9,017 nucleotides of DNA, taken from NCBI GenBank assembly GCA_002323775.1, contig DCPV01000031.1, positions 1 through 9,017 on the forward strand, written 5' to 3'. The position numbers and the translations under genes were made by a program. This document shows positions 5,758-9,017 of this stretch, one piece after another. The notes below the pieces were generated by a model. That model made no database searches and was not told the DNA's origin. It was given only the letters and a program-made list of their open reading frames with translations. The DNA comes from Firmicutes bacterium UBA1535 (GTDB taxonomy: Bacteria; Bacillota; Clostridia; Tissierellales; Sedimentibacteraceae). Positions within the stretch are counted from its first letter, which is position 1; each line of letters starts with the position of its first letter.

Positions 5758-7725
5758 ATGCAAACTAAAATATTAGAAGCTAAAAATGTCGAAATAAAAT
5801 TCAACCTACGTGGTAAAACTCTTACAGCCGTGAGAGATGCGTCTCTTGATTTATACAAGGGTGAAACCTTAGCTATAGTTGGAGAAAGCGGCTCGGGAAA
5901 AAGTGTATTTACAAAATCTTTTGTAGGAATGCTAGATAAAAATGGTTGGATAAGCTCGGGAGAAATCCTTTACGACGGACAAAATATTGCAGATTTTAAG
6001 ACAGAAAAAGAATGGCTAAAAATACGTGGTAAAAAAATTGCCATGGTTTTTCAAGATCCAATGACATCGCTAAATCCTCTTAAAACTGTCGGAGAGCAAA
6101 TTCGAGAGGTTATAACATGGCATAGAGGTACGGATAAAGAAAATGCTAAAAAAGAGGCTATAGAGATATTAAAGCAGGTTGGAATAAACGATGCTGAGAA
6201 AAGATATAAACAATATCCTCATGAATTTTCAGGAGGAATGAGACAAAGAGTAGTAATTGCTACAGCTATAGCCTGTCAACCGGATATTTTAATCTGCGAT
6301 GAGCCAACTACTGCACTTGATGTTACTATACAAGCACAGATTCTTAAGCTAATAAAGGAAATACAAAAAGTGCTTAACATGACTGTTATATATATAACCC
6401 ATGACCTTGGAGTTGTGGCAAATGTAGCAGACCGTGTAGCAGTAATGTATGCAGGGCAAATTATAGAGTATGGTATGAGCAATGAGATTTTTAAAGATGC
6501 TAAGCACCCTTATACTAAAGCTTTGCTTCTTTCGTTGCCACAACTTGGAACTAAAGGCAAGGAGCTATATTCCATAAAGGGAACACCTCCAAATCTTTAT
6601 AAAGAGATAAAGGGAGATGCTTTTGCTGAAAGAAATCAAGATGCTATGCTTGTTGATACTATGATAGACCCTCCATTTTTCAAGGTTTCTGATACTCATT
6701 ATGCAAAGACATGGCTACTTCATGAAAAAGCGGCAAAGAATGTTGAAGCACAAAGTAAAAATGAACTTAAGAGTATCAATGTAACTAAATTCAAAGATAA
6801 AAAAGAAGTGCTGGTTTCTTTAAAAAATGTTAGCGTTAAATTTAAACTTGATGGAAAAGAATTTAAGGCTGTTGAAGATGTGAGCTTTGATATTTACAAG
6901 GGCGAGACATTTTCTCTTGTAGGTGAAAGTGGTTCTGGAAAGACGACAATAGGGAGAGCTATAATGAAAATTCACAACGCTTCTGCAGGAGATATATTAT
7001 TTAAAGGAAAGAAAATAAATACAAAGATGTCCAAGGAGGAAATGAAAAATTATAGGCAGCAAGTGCAGATGATTTTCCAAGACCCTATGGCATCGCTTAA
7101 TGATAGAGCAAAGGTTGACTATATAGTTTCTGAAGGTCTTTATAATTTCAATCTTTTCAAAGATGAGAGTGATAGAAGAAGCAAGGTTGACAAGGCTATG
7201 ACAGAGGTTGGACTTCTTAAAGAATTTGCGACAAGATTTCCTCACGAGTTCTCCGGTGGACAAAGACAGCGTATAGGAATTGCACGTTCTCTGATTATGA
7301 ATCCTGAATTTATAATAGCAGATGAGCCTATCTCGGCATTAGACGTATCGATAAGAGCTCAGGTTTTAAATCTTCTGAATACATTAAAAGAAGAAAAGGA
7401 CTTAACTTATCTTTTCATAGCTCATGATTTGAGTGTTGTTAAATTTATTTCTGACAGAATAGCTGTTATTTACAAAGGACATATAGTGGAGCTTGCAGAG
7501 AGTGATGAATTGTTCTTAAATCCTCTGCATCCTTATACAAAGTCATTGCTATCAGCAGTGCCGGTTCCTGATCCTGATATAGAGAAAAATAAAAAGCTGG
7601 TTGTTTACGATCCAAAAGTTCATGATTATAGCGTTGATAAGCCAGTTTGGACGCAGATAAAAGACGGACACTTTATATGGGGAAATAAGTCAGAAATAGA
7701 AAAGTATAGAAAAGAAATAAATTAA
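5758..7725 (+). CDS. oppDF: Fused oligopeptide transporter ATPase OppD-OppF
   Basis: One chain of 655 residues carries both ATPases that drive the permease. The OppD-like half has Walker A GESGSGKS (42-49), Q-loop Q99, signature FSGGMRQR (157-164), Walker B/D-loop DEPTTALD (181-188) and switch H215. The OppF-like half has GESGSGKT (389-396), Q441, FSGGQRQR (498-505), DEPISALD (522-529) and H556, so both nucleotide sites look intact. HPYTKA/HPYTKS (250-255, 591-596) begin the peptide-transporter C-terminal extensions. The first extension ([26 protein letters not shown]) has none of the cysteines of the usual GCPFAPRC pattern and resembles streptococcal AmiE. The second ends with GHFIWGNK, as in AmiF. 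In most relatives these are two genes; here a linker at about 325-350 joins them without a stop. AGGAGGA (5744-5750) overlaps the oppC stop and sets the start. Confidence 0.92.
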   Translation: MQTKILEAKNVEIKFNLRGKTLTAVRDASLDLYKGETLAIVGESGSGKSVFTKSFVGMLDKNGWISSGEILYDGQNIADFKTEKEWLKIRGKKIAMVFQDPMTSLNPLKTVGEQIREVITWHRGTDKENAKKEAIEILKQVGINDAEKRYKQYPHEFSGGMRQRVVIATAIACQPDILICDEPTTALDVTIQAQILKLIKEIQKVLNMTVIYITHDLGVVANVADRVAVMYAGQIIEYGMSNEIFKDAKHPYTKALLLSLPQLGTKGKELYSIKGTPPNLYKEIKGDAFAERNQDAMLVDTMIDPPFFKVSDTHYAKTWLLHEKAAKNVEAQSKNELKSINVTKFKDKKEVLVSLKNVSVKFKLDGKEFKAVEDVSFDIYKGETFSLVGESGSGKTTIGRAIMKIHNASAGDILFKGKKINTKMSKEEMKNYRQQVQMIFQDPMASLNDRAKVDYIVSEGLYNFNLFKDESDRRSKVDKAMTEVGLLKEFATRFPHEFSGGQRQRIGIARSLIMNPEFIIADEPISALDVSIRAQVLNLLNTLKEEKDLTYLFIAHDLSVVKFISDRIAVIYKGHIVELAESDELFLNPLHPYTKSLLSAVPVPDPDIEKNKKLVVYDPKVHDYSVDKPVWTQIKDGHFIWGNKSEIEKYRKEIN

Positions 7726-7734
7726 GAATATAAG

Positions 7735-7817
7735 GGCTTTTCGTTTGTCCACAAAAACAATTGCACAAAAGCAGGAGACATTCAAACTATTCAAAATTAA
7801 CGGATAAGCGAAAAGTC
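7735..7817 (+). ncRNA. Candidate structured RNA element ahead of the S51 peptidase
   Basis: Bases 7735-7750 pair with 7802-7817 over 16 consecutive positions. Thirteen are Watson-Crick and three (7736:7816, 7744:7808, 7747:7805) are G-U, which pair only in RNA read left to right; the opposite strand would have A-C mismatches there. The 51-base loop holds two ATTCAAA copies (7780-7786, 7789-7795). No T-run follows, so it is not an intrinsic terminator. It starts 9 bases after the oppDF stop and ends 30 bases before the next start. It matches no riboswitch class I recognise and may be a processing or stabilising element. Confidence 0.45.
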
Positions 7818-7847
7818 ACATTGACATACAGAAAGGAGCAGATATAA

Positions 7848-8708
7848 ATGGGCGGAAAATTAATTATAGCCGGTGGAAATTTAGAATTTTGTGATAAAGA
7901 AATTCATAAAATACTTGTAGACCATGCTATTAAGCTTGGTGGAAAACTGGCGATAGTTCCAACAGCATCAGGCTTTGAACCTTTTGAATCAATAAAATAT
8001 GTAGTAGAGCTTTGGAAAGGTCTCGGTGTCAAGGATGAGGACATAGTTGCTTTACCTGTATACGGAGAAGAAGGCTCGTCTTGGCAAGAGCCTGCTCAGG
8101 GAGATGACCCAAAGATAATATCAATGCTTGATGGAGTTGTTGCATTTTGGTTTACTGGTGGTGACCAATACTACACACATAAAGCTTTTATAAGAAAAGA
8201 CCTTACCGATACAGTAGCTCTTAAAAAGATGAAGGAAGTCTATAAAAATGGTGGAGTGATAGGTGGAACAAGTGCCGGCGCTGCAATTATGAGCGAAGTT
8301 ATGATTGCCTCTGGCAGCAATGATACTGCATTATCAAAGGAAATAAAGTACGGCTACGAAACTTATGACGAAAACGAAGAAGATTCAGGCTTAAGGATAG
8401 TGAGAGGTTTAGGATTTTTCACAGACGGAGTAGTTGACCAACACTATGACAGAAGGTCAAGACTTCTAAGAACAATAAAAACCGTCATGAATGCTGAAGG
8501 CTTATACTTTGGCTATGGTGTTTCTGAGGATACAGCGATGATTTATGACAGGGATACAAAGGACATTACAGTTGCTGGCTCTGGAGGAATATACATCATG
8601 GATTTAAGAAAGACAAAATCTGGGCAATCAAATAACAAATACGTGTGCAGTGATGTAACATTAAACATCATACAAAAAGGCGATACATTTAATCAATGGA
8701 GCGTTTAA
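7848..8708 (+). CDS. cphB: Cyanophycinase-like serine peptidase (family S51)
   Basis: This peptidase has 286 residues, the usual length for cyanophycinase, which cuts multi-L-arginyl-poly-L-aspartate to beta-Asp-Arg dipeptides. Visible motifs are GKLIIAGG at the N-terminus (3-10), IVPTAS (36-41), FTGGDQ (102-107), the nucleophile elbow GGTSAGA (139-145, S142 the catalytic Ser) and DQHYDRRSRL (197-206), matching the DQH...R.GR region of cyanophycinases. No signal peptide is seen, so it should be cytosolic. Shorter relatives (PepE, about 230 residues) cut Asp-X dipeptides and lack the DQH region; I favour the cyanophycinase branch, but the true substrate could be another acidic peptide, and no cyanophycin synthetase is present here. 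GGAG (7835-7838) is 9 bases before the ATG. No convincing separate promoter is seen, so read-through from the opp operon is likely. Confidence 0.85.
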   Translation: MGGKLIIAGGNLEFCDKEIHKILVDHAIKLGGKLAIVPTASGFEPFESIKYVVELWKGLGVKDEDIVALPVYGEEGSSWQEPAQGDDPKIISMLDGVVAFWFTGGDQYYTHKAFIRKDLTDTVALKKMKEVYKNGGVIGGTSAGAAIMSEVMIASGSNDTALSKEIKYGYETYDENEEDSGLRIVRGLGFFTDGVVDQHYDRRSRLLRTIKTVMNAEGLYFGYGVSEDTAMIYDRDTKDITVAGSGGIYIMDLRKTKSGQSNNKYVCSDVTLNIIQKGDTFNQWSV

Positions 8709-8757
8709 AAATAGTAATAATTGCTGATTTTCTATTAAAATATAACCCCAAAATCTA

Positions 8758-8800
8758 AAAAACAAAGTCTTGCTAAGTTACTTAGCAAGACTTTGTTTTT
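8758..8800. terminator. Bidirectional intrinsic terminator
   Basis: A perfect 20-bp stem pairs 8758-8777 with 8781-8800 around a TTA loop. The G+C-containing core (8767-8777) is flanked by A and T runs, so each strand shows a stem ending in T residues (TTTGTTTTT on the +, TTTGTTTTTT on the -). It lies 50 bases after the peptidase stop and 49 bases beyond the stop of the convergent small gene, and so can end transcription from both sides. Confidence 0.9.
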
Positions 8801-8848
8801 GTTAAATTTCAAAATATTACGTAAATATAATAATCAGTACATTATATA

Positions 8849-8983
8849 TTATAATTGCCTAAATAAAATTTGAGATATTATAAATAGTATTAAAGCACAA
8901 GCGAGATATGCAAAAATGGTAATTCTAGCATATTTATCTTCAGGGATATCTTCTTCAATTTCCATATCATCATCCTTATCCAT
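8849..8983 (-). CDS. Small acidic single-span membrane protein (44 aa)
   Basis: This is an intact small gene of 44 codons reading leftward. The N-terminal 17 residues are strongly acidic (MDKDDDMEIEEDIPED, then K). One hydrophobic segment follows at about 21-41 (ITIFAYLACALILFIISQIL), and the end is FRQL. A good ribosome binding site, AAAGGGAG (complement of 8992-8999), lies 8 bases before the ATG, which is strong support for translation. It converges on the 8758-8800 terminator. I do not recognise the family and assign no function. Possible roles are a small regulator or accessory subunit of a membrane complex (inference). Its upstream region is cut off by the adapter, so its operon partners are unknown. 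Confidence 0.75.
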   Translation of the reverse strand: MDKDDDMEIEEDIPEDKYARITIFAYLACALILFIISQILFRQL

Positions 8984-8999
8984 ATTGTATACTCCCTTT

Positions 9000-9017
9000 A
9001 GATCGGAAGAGCGGTTC
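9000..9017. other. Illumina adapter remnant
   Basis: The last 18 bases, AGATCGGAAGAGCGGTTC, are identical to the start of a standard Illumina paired-end adapter. They are not genomic. Real sequence ends at about 8999, directly after the ribosome binding site of the 44-codon gene. Confidence 0.97.

Noticed and set aside
7821..7848. TTGACA (7821-7826) and TATAAA (7843-7848), 16 bases apart, look like a strong promoter.
   Set aside because: The start of transcription would fall near 7855, inside the peptidase gene and past its ribosome binding site and ATG, with no later start codon near. It cannot express this gene and is probably chance.

Overview
The window is A+T-rich DNA that reads like a low-GC Gram-positive anaerobe of the class Clostridia. 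The support is strong AGGAGG-type ribosome binding sites, compact operons, a lipobox-bearing solute-binding protein, and protein families common in clostridia (C_GCAxxG_C_C, TDT transporter, Ami/Opp peptide permease). The species cannot be named from what is here. The last 18 bases (9000-9017) are an Illumina adapter, so the genomic sequence ends at about 8999 and this is very probably a contig end.

Layout: 1-157 is a non-coding A/T-rich end closing with a hairpin terminator. A leftward two-gene operon (1604 to 208) encodes a small cysteine-rich C_GCAxxG_C_C protein followed by a TDT-family (TehA/SLAC1-like) membrane transporter. A 240-base divergent control region (1644-1883) carries leftward promoter candidates, repeated ATTGGTTA/TAACCAAT-like elements, and a rightward promoter with a candidate catabolite-response (cre) operator over its -35. 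The main rightward operon (1884-7725) encodes an oligopeptide ABC transporter of the streptococcal Ami type: lipoprotein receptor (oppA), two permeases (oppB, oppC) and one polypeptide carrying both ATPases (oppD-oppF fusion). A strong hairpin without a U-tract separates oppA from oppB. After a 122-base spacer containing a long RNA stem comes a cyanophycinase-like S51 serine peptidase (7848-8708). A 20-bp bidirectional terminator (8758-8800) then separates it from a convergent 44-residue single-span membrane protein gene (8849-8983).

How it fits together: OppA captures peptides outside the membrane, OppB/OppC form the channel and OppDF supplies ATP hydrolysis. The downstream S51 peptidase has no signal peptide and could process acidic (Asp-containing) peptides in the cytosol, so the rightward genes look like a peptide scavenging unit. 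The leftward operon seems unrelated in function.

No clearly new multi-gene system is visible. The most useful observations are the adapter remnant, the OppD-OppF fusion with its cysteine-free OppD tail, the strand-specific RNA stem ahead of the peptidase, the peptidase-transporter linkage, and the small membrane protein at the contig end.
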